The notes under the pieces were generated by a model. It made no database searches. It saw only the letters and a program-made list of their open reading frames with translations, and was not told the DNA's origin. Below, in pieces: positions 51,119-60,412 of a stretch of 64,000 nt of DNA; position 1 is the first letter of the stretch; every line of letters starts with the position of its first letter. Where the stretch lies: IMG/VR virus record IMGVR_UViG_3300007609_000008, positions 61,422 to 125,421 of that record. One strand, written 5' to 3'. The stretch is from a virus. Position numbers and translations under genes: made by a program.

Positions 51119-51915
51119 TGTTTAAAGATACACAGTTCTATCATGAGCACATCAGAAAGGCTATTGTAGCCTTTGGTATGATTTTTAATAATATTAGAAT
51201 TGAAAGACAAACTTCTGAGGGAGAGACTGCTCAAGTTATGCGAGTTCCTCTTGCTTACTCTACAAAACAGAAGTTCTTGTCTCGTATTGCATTGATCCCT
51301 GATGCAGAATCTCGTGGTGAAGTAGCTATAGTTCTGCCTCGTATGGGCTTTGAGATACAACAACTGACTTATGATCCTACACGTAAAGTTTCTCCTATAC
51401 AAAGAAATAAAGCAGTAGGAGAAGGCGATAACACAAACACAGTAAGAACATCATACGTGGCTACTCCATACAATATGTCACTTGCGTTGTATGTGTTTGC
51501 AAAAAATCAAGAAGATGGTCTAAGAATCGTAGAGCAAATATTACCATTCTTTAATCCAGATTTCAATATCACGGTAAATGAGTTGCCTGTTCTTGGAATT
51601 AAGCGTGATATTAAAATCACAATGGATAGCATAGATTATGATGATAATTACGAAGGCGATTTAGCAGATAGACAGAGTATTATTTGGACTTTTAATTTTA
51701 CAATGAGACTTAACTTTTATGGTCCAGTAGAAAATACTGGAGTAATTAAGGAGTCAATTGCCAAATTATATGAGAATGATGATTTGTTAGATGTTAGAGT
51801 AAAAAGTACATCGACAATAGGAAATAATGGTGTTGTAGATAAATCTCTGACACCTGCAGATGAATATGAATATATAACTAGTATACTTGAGAGTTTTGGT
51901 GACCCAATTGAATAA
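51118..51915 (+). CDS. 15: Tail sheath terminator gp15
   Basis: The 265-residue product matches gp15 (T4 272 aa), with the start MFKDTQFYHEHIRKAIVAFG and MDSIDYDDNYEGDLADRQS. gp15 forms a hexamer that ends the sheath and joins the neck. Its last codons overlap the start of gp16. Confidence 0.88.
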   Translation: MFKDTQFYHEHIRKAIVAFGMIFNNIRIERQTSEGETAQVMRVPLAYSTKQKFLSRIALIPDAESRGEVAIVLPRMGFEIQQLTYDPTRKVSPIQRNKAVGEGDNTNTVRTSYVATPYNMSLALYVFAKNQEDGLRIVEQILPFFNPDFNITVNELPVLGIKRDIKITMDSIDYDDNYEGDLADRQSIIWTFNFTMRLNFYGPVENTGVIKESIAKLYENDDLLDVRVKSTSTIGNNGVVDKSLTPADEYEYITSILESFGDPIE

Positions 51916-52354
51916 TCCATTTGACAGTTTAGACGAAACATTTGACACAAAAGATAAGACAAAAGCTCTTGAGTCTAATCTAAAGAAGACAAGAGAAGAG
52001 AATAACTTGCCTGCTCCTCCTGCTGATGCAGCAAAGGACCTTGAAACTGATTTTCAGGAAGCAAGAGATATTCTGAGAAGGACTGCTGACTACAGTGAAG
52101 AAGCTATCAAAGGCATGCTACACATCGCAAAGAACAGCGATCAGCCTAGAGCGTATGAAGTCGCAGGTCAGCTAATCAAAGCGTTACAAGACAATGCAAA
52201 CGCTATGATGGAAGTACAAGAGAAAGCAAAGAAAGTGAAAGGCGAAGAGATTAAAGCAAGCAATGCTGCCGTGACAAATAATAATTTGTTTGTCGGTAGC
52301 ACAAAAGATTTATTGAGAGCTTTAAAAGACGAGCAAGTAATAGAACATGAGTGA
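51908..52354 (+). CDS. 16: Small terminase subunit gp16
   Basis: The 148-residue protein matches gp16 (T4 164 aa), with NNPFDSLDETFDTKDK at the start, a helical core (AREILRR-like, ALQDNANAM), and a basic end. I chose the TTG at 51908, because LNNPFD is where relatives begin and GGTGA lies five bases upstream. Earlier in-frame starts (51887, 51899) remain possible. It recognises DNA and regulates packaging. It overlaps gp15 by eight bases and gp17 by eight. Confidence 0.8.
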   Translation: MNNPFDSLDETFDTKDKTKALESNLKKTREENNLPAPPADAAKDLETDFQEARDILRRTADYSEEAIKGMLHIAKNSDQPRAYEVAGQLIKALQDNANAMMEVQEKAKKVKGEEIKASNAAVTNNNLFVGSTKDLLRALKDEQVIEHE

Positions 52355-54002
52355 AGAAACTTCTTATCATGGCAATCCTAATCTAAAATCTATTGGTCAC
52401 AAGCACGACTTCACTCAAGAACAAATTAAAGAGTATTTAAAGTGTCAAGATGATCCAATTTATTTTATTGAGAATTATTGCCACATTGTAACTCTGGACA
52501 ACGGTCTTCAGTTGTTCAAGCTCTACGACTGTCAAAAGACAAAAGTAGATATCATTATGAATAATCGTAAGGTTATTCTTATGGAAGGCAGACAGCAGGG
52601 TAAGACTGTAACTGCTGCTGCATGTATTCTACACTATACTATTTTCAACGCTGACAAAACTGTAGCTATCATGGCAAACAAAACTGCCTCTGCTAGAGAA
52701 GTGTTGTTGCGTTATCAGACCATGTATGAGAACTTGCCGATATGGATGCAGCAAGGCGTAAAGACATGGAACAAAGGTGATGTTGATTTAGAAAACAACT
52801 GTCGTGTATTCACAGCAGCGACAACAACATCAGGTATTCGTGGTAAGTCTGTAAACTGGTTGTACATTGACGAAGCGGCAATTATTCCAAACAATGTAGC
52901 AGACGAGTTTTTTGCATCAGTATATCCTACAATTTCTGCTGGTGAAACTACAAAGATTCTACTGACATCTACGCCTTTGGGATACAATCATTTCTGGAAG
53001 TTTTGGAACGAGGCAGAAAAGAATGCGAATGGATTTGTAAATCACTTCATTCACTATACAGAGATACCTGGAAGAGACGAGAAGTGGGCAGAAGAACAAC
53101 TTAAACTACTAGGCGAACTCAAGTTCACGCAGGAAGTTCTATGTGAGTTCTTGGGTTCATCAAACACACTCATCAATGCGAGAACGATTGGAGCATTGAG
53201 TTCAGTAGATCCTCTGTATGACAATCACGAAGGTACTGGTATTGACATATACGAAGACCCGAAAGAGAATCATTTTTATTGTATTACAGTAGACACTGCC
53301 AGAGGAATAGGCGGTGACTACTCAGCATTTGTTGTTGTTGATATTACTGACATGCCATATAAAGTGGTAGCAAAATACAGAAACAACAAAATAGCTCCGA
53401 TGTTATATCCTAACGTCATAGCAAAGGTAGGACAAGATTATAATAACGCATTTGTCTTGATTGAAAACAACGACATAGGCGGGCAAGTAGTAGAGATATT
53501 ACACGAAGAAATAGAATACGACAATATCTTTAGTACGGTGACAGAAAAATCTAGACAGTATGTATCTCCAGGCTTTGGTAAATCTACAAGACTCGGTGTC
53601 AATACATCTAAACAAGTAAAGAGACAAGGTTGTTTTAACTTCAAGTCTCTTATGGAAGAAAAAAAATTATTAGTATTTGACGCTGACATCATCAGTGAAA
53701 TCTCTACATTTGTTGAGAAAGGCAATACTTATCAAGCAGACGAAGGCTACAATGACGACTGTGTGATGTGTATGGTCTTGTTCGGTTGGCTATCTACTAT
53801 GCCGTTCTTCAAAGAATTAGTAGATGTGAACACACGAGAAGGTCTTTATAATCAACAGATGGAAAGTATTACTCAAAATCTCACGCCTTTTGTAATGAGA
53901 AAGAGTAATGAAGAACCTCAGGCATGGGTTGCAGGGGGAGATTATTGGTTGATGGATGATGAGTACAGTAAACGACTCAAAGACAGCGGGTTCAAATATT
54001 AA
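52347..54002 (+). CDS. 17: Large terminase subunit gp17
   Basis: The 551-residue protein matches gp17 (T4 610 aa). The ATPase has Walker A GRQQGKT (81-87), Walker B LYIDEA (172-177) with the catalytic Glu, and LTSTPLGYNHFWK. The nuclease domain has VDTARGIGGDYSAF (Asp316), LIENND (Glu373) and GYNDDCVM. It pumps and cuts DNA at the portal. It overlaps gp16 and is followed by a late promoter. Confidence 0.94.
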   Translation: MSEETSYHGNPNLKSIGHKHDFTQEQIKEYLKCQDDPIYFIENYCHIVTLDNGLQLFKLYDCQKTKVDIIMNNRKVILMEGRQQGKTVTAAACILHYTIFNADKTVAIMANKTASAREVLLRYQTMYENLPIWMQQGVKTWNKGDVDLENNCRVFTAATTTSGIRGKSVNWLYIDEAAIIPNNVADEFFASVYPTISAGETTKILLTSTPLGYNHFWKFWNEAEKNANGFVNHFIHYTEIPGRDEKWAEEQLKLLGELKFTQEVLCEFLGSSNTLINARTIGALSSVDPLYDNHEGTGIDIYEDPKENHFYCITVDTARGIGGDYSAFVVVDITDMPYKVVAKYRNNKIAPMLYPNVIAKVGQDYNNAFVLIENNDIGGQVVEILHEEIEYDNIFSTVTEKSRQYVSPGFGKSTRLGVNTSKQVKRQGCFNFKSLMEEKKLLVFDADIISEISTFVEKGNTYQADEGYNDDCVMCMVLFGWLSTMPFFKELVDVNTREGLYNQQMESITQNLTPFVMRKSNEEPQAWVAGGDYWLMDDEYSKRLKDSGFKY

Positions 54003-54007
54003 AAAGT

Positions 54008-54015
54008 TATAAATA
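54008..54015 (+). promoter_or_regulatory. T4-type late promoter upstream of gp18
   Basis: TATAAATA lies in the intergenic gap 53 bases before the sheath gene. The GGAG ribosome site is downstream. Confidence 0.82.
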
Positions 54016-54068
54016 ATCAGACGAAATAACAATAAAATGTTGTCTGTTTTTTAACGAGGAGAATAAAT

Positions 54069-56003
54069 ATGGCTTTTCAGCTATCACCTGGAGTCCAGGT
54101 AACAGAGAGAGACCTCACTTCAGTAGTTCCTGCAGTCGGATCATCTATTGGTGGCACTGCAGGAATATTTAAATGGGGGCCAGCTAATGAAGTTGTTACT
54201 ATTAGTTCTGAAAACGAATTAGCTCGCCGATTTGGCGAACCATCTAAAACTGGCACTGACTATAGAACATGGTTAGCTGCTGCTTCATTTCTAGCATATA
54301 CTAGCACTCTTAAAGTAGTACGAGCAATTCATGCAGATTCCTTGAATGCAACAGTAGGTGTAGCTGGCGCTTCTGCGACAGGTAAACTCATTGCAAATGA
54401 AGTTGATTATGATCAGAATCATTCTAGTGGTAATACCGATGACTCTGACGGTATGTTTGCTGCCAAATGGCCAGGTGATATTGGTGATTCATTAAAAATT
54501 TCATTTGCTGACGCTTCTGATTTTGCTGCTAATGATGCATCAGGAACAATCACTGCTGCTGTTGACAGTACTACAGTAACTGGTGTTGACACAGCATTTG
54601 ACGATGAGCTTTTAGTAGGAGATACTATTCAAAATGCTGACGGTGACACGATTGGTACTATTTCAGCAATCGCTTCAGCCACTTCTCTTACTCTTGCTGC
54701 TAATGCAGCAGTGGCAGTTGCAGGAGCAGCATTCAAAAGAGGCCCATGGCAATACGCATCACAGTTTGACTATGCACCTTCTGAGACCACATATGCAGCA
54801 ACAGCCGGTGCTTCAAGTGATGAGATGCATATCATTGTAATCGATGAAGACGGCTTGTTTAGCGGATCACCAGGAACTATTTTAGAAAAATTTGCTGGTG
54901 TTTCTAAAGCATCTGATGCAAAAGATTCGGTTGGTCGTTCAAACTATTACAAGAATGTATTGAATCAAAGATCACAATACGTTTGGTGGACACATCATCC
55001 AGATGCAGACAATAACTGGGGTAGTGTAGCAAATGGCGTAACTTTTGATAGTAACCATGTTCCAGCAGAATCTATGGCTTCTTTTGATGCTGGTCAAGAC
55101 GGAGCATCTGATTCAGAAGATCCGACCGTAGCAGACGGAGATAAAACAACTGCGTTTGACTTGTTTGCTAACGATGAACTTGTAGATGTTAATCTTATTT
55201 TTGTTGCTGATGCATCTATTTTTGTTGCTGACTATGTTATTGATAATATCGCAGAAGTTCGCAAAGATTGTATGGTATTTATTTCACCACAAGCAGCTTC
55301 GGTTGTAGACAATGTAGGTGCAGAAGCTACTTCTATTGTAGCAGAAGTCGCACAATATACTAGAAGTTCTTATGCAGTATTTGATTCTGGTTACAAGTAC
55401 ATGTACAACAGATACACTGACCAATTTGTTTTTGTTCCTTGTAATGGAGACACTGCAGGTGTTTGTGCTAATACTGATACTGTTGCTGATCCTTGGTTCT
55501 CTCCTGCTGGATTGAATAGAGGCGCAATCAAAAATGCTGTAAGGCTTGCATACTCTCCTGTCAAAGCTGATAGAGACTCTCTATATAAAGCAGGAGTTAA
55601 TCCTGTTGTTGGCTTCCCTGGATCAGGTATTGTTTTGTTTGGTGATAAAACAATGCTCGAAAAGCCAAGCGCATTTGACAGAATTAATGTTCGCAGACTG
55701 TTTATTGTTCTTGAAAAGGCAATTGCAACTGCTGCTAAGTTCCAGCTCTTTGAGTTTAACGATGCCTTTACACGAGCACAGTTTAAAAATCTAGTTGAGC
55801 CTTTCCTGCGTGATGTACAAGGTCGCAGAGGCATCTATGATTTCCGTGTTGTGTGTGACGGTACAAACAATACAGCGCAAGTTGTAGACTCGAATCAGTT
55901 TGTAGCTGATATCTTTATACAGCCAGCGAAGTCAATCAACTTTATCCAACTAAACTTCATTGCTACTCGAACTGGTATTGCGTTTGAAGAAGTTGGTGCC
56001 TAG
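54069..56003 (+). CDS. 18: Contractile tail sheath gp18
   Basis: The 644-residue protein matches gp18 (T4 659 aa). It begins MAFQLSPGVQVTERDLTSV and ends with the sheath core (FQLFEFNDAFTRAQFKNLV, GRRGIYDFRVVCD). A module at about 159-222 (VTGVDTAFDDELLVGDTI) appears to be an insertion of a beta domain used elsewhere in phage fibres. The protein polymerises around gp19 and contracts. GAGGAGAATAAAT precedes the ATG. Confidence 0.93.
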   Translation: MAFQLSPGVQVTERDLTSVVPAVGSSIGGTAGIFKWGPANEVVTISSENELARRFGEPSKTGTDYRTWLAAASFLAYTSTLKVVRAIHADSLNATVGVAGASATGKLIANEVDYDQNHSSGNTDDSDGMFAAKWPGDIGDSLKISFADASDFAANDASGTITAAVDSTTVTGVDTAFDDELLVGDTIQNADGDTIGTISAIASATSLTLAANAAVAVAGAAFKRGPWQYASQFDYAPSETTYAATAGASSDEMHIIVIDEDGLFSGSPGTILEKFAGVSKASDAKDSVGRSNYYKNVLNQRSQYVWWTHHPDADNNWGSVANGVTFDSNHVPAESMASFDAGQDGASDSEDPTVADGDKTTAFDLFANDELVDVNLIFVADASIFVADYVIDNIAEVRKDCMVFISPQAASVVDNVGAEATSIVAEVAQYTRSSYAVFDSGYKYMYNRYTDQFVFVPCNGDTAGVCANTDTVADPWFSPAGLNRGAIKNAVRLAYSPVKADRDSLYKAGVNPVVGFPGSGIVLFGDKTMLEKPSAFDRINVRRLFIVLEKAIATAAKFQLFEFNDAFTRAQFKNLVEPFLRDVQGRRGIYDFRVVCDGTNNTAQVVDSNQFVADIFIQPAKSINFIQLNFIATRTGIAFEEVGA

Positions 56004-56006
56004 GGT

Positions 56007-56014
56007 TATAAATA
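56007..56014 (+). promoter_or_regulatory. T4-type late promoter upstream of gp19
   Basis: TATAAATA lies 21 bases before the gp19 ATG, in the short gap after gp18. Separate expression of tube protein fits its high copy number. Confidence 0.82.
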
Positions 56015-56034
56015 AAAGTAAACAGGAGAATTAA

Positions 56035-56550
56035 ATGAACATTACAGAGTTTAAAGCTCGCCTAGGTGCCGGAGGAGCAAGACCTAATCAGTTTAGAGTC
56101 TTGCTAGGCTTTCCAAGCTATGTCACCGGCGTAGATACTTCAAATAGTATTTTGGTGACAGGAGCTGCTGTTCCTGCTTCTACTGTCAACCCAGCGATCC
56201 TTCAGTACAGAGGTCGTGAAGTTAAATTGGCAGGTGAGCGTATTTTTGATCCATGGACAATTACTATTGTGAACGACAGTCAGCAATCACTTCGACGGCC
56301 ATTTGAAGACTGGATGGAAGGATTGAATGCTACTGCTGAGAACACAGGCGTTTTAACACCTGCTGATTATCAAGCAGACATTACTGTCCAACACCTAGAC
56401 AGAAACGATGACGTTTTGCGTGGTGGTACTTATGTGCTACGTAACGCATTCCCAATTCAGATGTCTGAAATTGCATTACAGTATGCACAGAATGACGTTA
56501 TTGAAGAATTTACAGTGACATTCCAGTATCAGAACTACGACAACTTCTAG
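56035..56550 (+). CDS. 19: Tail tube protein gp19
   Basis: The 171-residue protein matches gp19 (T4 163 aa), with RPNQFRVLLGFPSYV near residue 17 and REVKLAGERIFDPWTITIV. Tube hexamers stack on the gp48/gp54 cap. CAGGAGAATTAA precedes the ATG. Confidence 0.92.
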   Translation: MNITEFKARLGAGGARPNQFRVLLGFPSYVTGVDTSNSILVTGAAVPASTVNPAILQYRGREVKLAGERIFDPWTITIVNDSQQSLRRPFEDWMEGLNATAENTGVLTPADYQADITVQHLDRNDDVLRGGTYVLRNAFPIQMSEIALQYAQNDVIEEFTVTFQYQNYDNF

Positions 56551-56581
56551 TCGTAGAATATGAAGAAGGACTTAATATAGA

Positions 56582-58135
56582 ATGAATATTTTTGGGTTTA
56601 ACATCACTCGGGAGCAGCCGCCTAAGACTGAAAAGTCTTTCGTGGCTCCTTCTGATGAAGGTGGTGTAGAGAGTATACGGGCAGGTGGGTATTACGGTAC
56701 CTACCTTGACCTCGAAGGCGTTGCTAATAACGAAGCCGAACTAATCAAACGATATAGAGATATCTCTTTGATGGCTGATGTTGACACGGCAATACAAGAC
56801 ATTATTGATGATGCAATTGCAAATCTTGACAATGAAGATCCAGTTACGCTGGACACTGACAAGTTAAAAGTTTCTAATGCGGTAAAGAAACAAATTCAGG
56901 ATGAGTTTGAGAACATAGTAGAGTTACTAGATTTTAAAAACAGATCCGCAGACTATTTCAGACGATGGTATGTTGACGGTCGTCTATACTTCCATAAAGT
57001 GATTGACACAGAAAATCCTAGAAAAGGTATTCGTGACATTCGCTATATTGATCCTCGTAAAATTACAAAGATCAAGCAAATACATAAAGAGAAAAACGAT
57101 CAAGGCGTACAGTTTGTTAAGAAAGTCGAAGAGTTTTATATCTTCAACGAGAAAGGACTTTCTTCTAAGCCTAGTCAATACAAAGCACCTGAGAACGACT
57201 CGGCGCTAAAGATTACGAAAGATGCTATTACTTATTGTCCATCTGGTCTAGTCGATCAAGATAAAAATATACCTCTTTCATATTTGCATAAAGCCATTCG
57301 CCCTGCGAATCAACTTAGAATGATGGAGAATGCCGTAGTCATCTATAGGATTACGAGAGCTCCTGAACGAAGAATATTTTATGTTGATGTTGGTAACCTA
57401 CCTACCAATAAAGCAGAACAATACTTGAAAGACATCATGGACAGATATCGCAATAAACTAGTATACGATGCTGGTAGCGGCGAGATTCGTGATGATAAAA
57501 AGTTTATGTCAATGCTAGAAGACTTCTGGTTGCCACGTAGAGAAGGTAGTAGCGGTACAAGTATCGATACTCTGCCTGCAGGCCAGAACTTAGGACAGAT
57601 TGAAGACGTAGAGTATTTCCAAAAGAAACTCTATCAGGCTTTGAACGTTCCTGTTTCTAGACTAGAGCAACAAGCAGGACTTAACTTCGGTCGTTCTGCT
57701 GAGATCAACAGAGACGAATTGAAATTTACAAAGTTTGTTTCTAGATTGCGTAAAAAGTTTGGAGTGATGTTTGATGATCTACTGAAGACGCAGCTCATTC
57801 TAAAGAACATTATCACAGAAGAAGATTGGACAGATATTAAAGATGATTTGATGTACAAGTTTGCACAAGATGCATACTACACCGAGTCAAAGAATCAGGA
57901 AATATTAAGAAGTCGAGTCGAAGTTTTGAATGGTATGGCAAGCTATATTGGAACTCTTTTCAGTAAGTCGTATGTTCAACGAGAAGTGTTAATGCTTACA
58001 GACGAAGAGATAGAACAAATTGAAACTGACTTGAGACTTGAGCAACCATTTGTTACTCAAGATCAACAACATCAAATGAATATGGCTCAACAGGAACAAG
58101 AAGAATCTCCGGTTGAGCCTACAGGAGAAGAATAA
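56582..58135 (+). CDS. 20: Portal protein gp20
   Basis: The 517-residue protein matches gp20 (T4 524 aa), with YRDISLMADVDTAIQDIIDD, YIDPRKITKIK and MLEDFWLPRREGSSGTSI. The dodecameric portal starts prohead assembly and is the motor's DNA gate. The C-terminus is Gln/Glu-rich. Its stop overlaps the following core gene. Confidence 0.94.
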   Translation: MNIFGFNITREQPPKTEKSFVAPSDEGGVESIRAGGYYGTYLDLEGVANNEAELIKRYRDISLMADVDTAIQDIIDDAIANLDNEDPVTLDTDKLKVSNAVKKQIQDEFENIVELLDFKNRSADYFRRWYVDGRLYFHKVIDTENPRKGIRDIRYIDPRKITKIKQIHKEKNDQGVQFVKKVEEFYIFNEKGLSSKPSQYKAPENDSALKITKDAITYCPSGLVDQDKNIPLSYLHKAIRPANQLRMMENAVVIYRITRAPERRIFYVDVGNLPTNKAEQYLKDIMDRYRNKLVYDAGSGEIRDDKKFMSMLEDFWLPRREGSSGTSIDTLPAGQNLGQIEDVEYFQKKLYQALNVPVSRLEQQAGLNFGRSAEINRDELKFTKFVSRLRKKFGVMFDDLLKTQLILKNIITEEDWTDIKDDLMYKFAQDAYYTESKNQEILRSRVEVLNGMASYIGTLFSKSYVQREVLMLTDEEIEQIETDLRLEQPFVTQDQQHQMNMAQQEQEESPVEPTGEE

Positions 58136-58395
58136 TGGATCAACAAGCAGCTATTAGAGATATGATGGACAGCATTGCACAAGGCAAGGCTTCCGAGGTA
58201 CAAGATAAATTCAATACACTTATGTTTGACAGAGCTAGTGATGCCGTCAACGACTACAAGCAAGAGCTTGCCAAGAGTGTGTTTAGTAATCCAGACTTAC
58301 AAGCAATGGGTCTAGCAGATGGCGAAGAGCATATCACAGAATTTGATCCTGCCGCTGAACCCGAAACAATTGGAGACGAAGATGAAAACGTTTAA
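58135..58395 (+). CDS. 67: Prohead core protein gp67-like
   Basis: The 86-residue product is acidic and helical, near the size of T4 gp67 (80 aa) and in the same place between portal and protease. It overlaps the next gene by 14 bases and the portal stop by one. It probably joins the scaffold core. Identification rests on size, acidity and synteny. Confidence 0.65.
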   Translation: MDQQAAIRDMMDSIAQGKASEVQDKFNTLMFDRASDAVNDYKQELAKSVFSNPDLQAMGLADGEEHITEFDPAAEPETIGDEDENV

Positions 58396-59296
58396 AGAAT
58401 TTAGAAATCTCAAAGAAGCTGCTAAGTGCAGCAAGTGTGGTTGCGATCCAATGAACCCTAAAGAAGGTTGCGATTGTTCACACAAAGAAATGAAAGAAGA
58501 GCCTATGGACGGTGTAGCTGCTGGCTCACTTGAAGGCGACAAGCACATGTGTGCAACTAAAATCTTTAAAGAAGGTCTAGGCGAAGGCACTCCTGTTCAC
58601 GGTGAGCATGCTATCCCTGACGAAGCAGGCAACATTTCTTGGTACAAAGTTATGTTTGAACATGGCATCGAGACTGTAGACGTTGAAGAAGAAGGCGTTG
58701 AGATTCTTATGTCAGAAGCTCATATGAACCATAAAAAAAAAGTAAAGGAAAATGTTGAGCTAGACGAAGTTTCAAATAAACTGGCAAAAAGCTATTACAA
58801 TAAAGCTGCTAAAGATATTGGCCGTCAAGCAGGCAACGCACAAGCATCAAGACATTTTGCGGCTGACTCAAAGCGTAAAGCTGGTAGCAGTTATCAATCG
58901 TCTTCACTGGGTGTTAGAAAAACCACAGATGACGATAAAAAGCAACACAGTGACTCAGCAGACAGTGCAACGGCTAGTGCTAAGAATGCCGAGCGAAAGA
59001 TTAAAAACCGTGCAACAGGTATGTCTAGGGCTGCTGATAGAATGAAAGAAGAAGTCGAAGAGATTGAAGAAGTCTCTAAGAAGACTTTAGGTTCTTACAT
59101 TAAAAAAGCAACTGCTAGTTACGGTACAAGAGAAAGAATCGGAAAGGATTTTGAAAGAGATTCTGAAACTGGTTCTGCAAAGTCAAGAAACTCAGCGGGC
59201 AGGCTAGCAAGAGAGTATAGAGCAGGCGCACAAAAAAGAAAAGTTGGTATTGAAAAAGCTACAGATAGACTAGTAAACAAAAAGAAAGACGACTAA
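58382..59296 (+). CDS. Prohead-region protein with N-terminal Cys cluster
   Basis: The 304-residue protein starts MKTFKEFRNLKEAAKCSK at the ATG at 58382; a longer frame from 58319 lies within gp67. A Cys-rich cluster (CSKCGCDPMNPKEGCDC) covers residues 16-32 and may bind zinc. The rest is Lys/Arg and Glu-rich, with LGSYIKKATASYGTRE near 240, a motif seen repeatedly in marine T4-like phage proteins. Its position suggests a prohead core or internal protein. Confidence 0.6.
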   Translation: MKTFKEFRNLKEAAKCSKCGCDPMNPKEGCDCSHKEMKEEPMDGVAAGSLEGDKHMCATKIFKEGLGEGTPVHGEHAIPDEAGNISWYKVMFEHGIETVDVEEEGVEILMSEAHMNHKKKVKENVELDEVSNKLAKSYYNKAAKDIGRQAGNAQASRHFAADSKRKAGSSYQSSSLGVRKTTDDDKKQHSDSADSATASAKNAERKIKNRATGMSRAADRMKEEVEEIEEVSKKTLGSYIKKATASYGTRERIGKDFERDSETGSAKSRNSAGRLAREYRAGAQKRKVGIEKATDRLVNKKKDD

Positions 59297-59309
59297 TTGG
59301 AGATAAGAG

Positions 59310-59699
59310 ATGGCGGCGGTAACTACAGTTCTTAAACTTACACAAGTACAGGGTGTTGTAAAAGTACATGGCGAGAATAGCGACTCTGCCACTATTGCTT
59401 TGGCAACTACTTTAAAGAAGACAACCGAGACTCAATCTTCACCAGTAGCAAATATTAGAAGAATTTATTGGTCAACTGACAAAAATGCGGACATTACTAT
59501 CACAAGAAATGGCGTAGTATGTTGGGATCTTTTTGGTTACGGTGATCTTGAGTTCAATGGCTTTGCAGACAACGAAGAAAATGATTCTGATGTCGTAGTA
59601 GATTTCAACAATGGCCACGGAACTATCATTATTGAATTTGCAAAAGTATCTGGATATGGACCACAAGATCATCAAGGCGCTGATGGAGACTTAGGATAA
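59310..59699 (+). CDS. Small beta-rich virion protein
   Basis: The 129-residue product begins MAAVTTVLKLTQVQGVVKVHG and contains RRIYWSTDKNADITITRNG and an acidic tail. It is beta-rich with no membrane segment. Proteins of this size at this place in marine T4-like phages are likely head or neck parts. I cannot name the family. Its stop overlaps gp21. Confidence 0.55.
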   Translation: MAAVTTVLKLTQVQGVVKVHGENSDSATIALATTLKKTTETQSSPVANIRRIYWSTDKNADITITRNGVVCWDLFGYGDLEFNGFADNEENDSDVVVDFNNGHGTIIIEFAKVSGYGPQDHQGADGDLG

Positions 59700-60358
59700 T
59701 GAAACTAATAAAAGAAGTTACAGAAGAGATTAAATATATCTCTGAACTCAATGAAGAGACAGGCAAGAAGAGTCACTTCATTGAAGGCGTTTTCTTACAA
59801 TCTAATCTGAAGAATCGTAACGGCAGAATGTATCCTAAAGAAGTGATGCAGAAAGAAGTTGCACGATACACTGCGGAATCTATTGATAAGAAAAGAGCAT
59901 ACGGTGAGCTTGGACACCCTGAAGGTCCTACAGTAAACCTTGATCGTGTTTCTCATATGATTGTTGGTCTTCGTGAAGACGGCGACAACTACATTGGTAG
60001 AGCAAAGATTCTTGATACACCTATGGGTCGTATTGTAAAAGAACTTATTGACGAGGGTGCCAGCTTAGGCGTTAGCTCTCGTGGATTGGGTTCACTCAAA
60101 GAAAGAAACGGTGTCAATGAAGTACAAGAAGACTTCATGTTAGCTACTGCTGCTGATATTGTCGCTGATCCTTCTGCTCCTGATGCGTATGTTCAAGGCA
60201 TCATGGAAAACAAAGAGTGGACATTTGTGAACGGCATCTTTCAAGAAAAAGAACTTGAAGAGTCTAAGGGTAAAATTCTAGCTGCATCTACAAAAGAGCT
60301 TGAAGCAGTTAAACTAGAAGTCTTTGAGAACTTTTTGAGCAAGTTGTCTAAAATTTAA
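59699..60358 (+). CDS. 21: Prohead protease gp21
   Basis: The 219-residue protein matches gp21 (T4 212 aa). The LGHPEGP motif with His73 and GVSSRGLGSL with Ser126/127 give the catalytic His and Ser of the herpes-protease-like fold. It cuts scaffold and gp23 at I/L-x-E sites. GLREDGDNYIGRAKIL is the conserved middle. It overlaps the preceding stop (TAATG). Confidence 0.92.
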   Translation: MKLIKEVTEEIKYISELNEETGKKSHFIEGVFLQSNLKNRNGRMYPKEVMQKEVARYTAESIDKKRAYGELGHPEGPTVNLDRVSHMIVGLREDGDNYIGRAKILDTPMGRIVKELIDEGASLGVSSRGLGSLKERNGVNEVQEDFMLATAADIVADPSAPDAYVQGIMENKEWTFVNGIFQEKELEESKGKILAASTKELEAVKLEVFENFLSKLSKI

Positions 60359-60363
60359 TTTTT

Positions 60364-60371
60364 TATAAATA
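60364..60371 (+). promoter_or_regulatory. T4-type late promoter upstream of gp22
   Basis: TATAAATA lies 42 bases before the gp22 ATG, in the intergenic gap. Confidence 0.8.
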
Positions 60372-60412
60372 TATATTGTACAAAAGTAATACAACCTAAT
60401 AGGAGAATAAAC

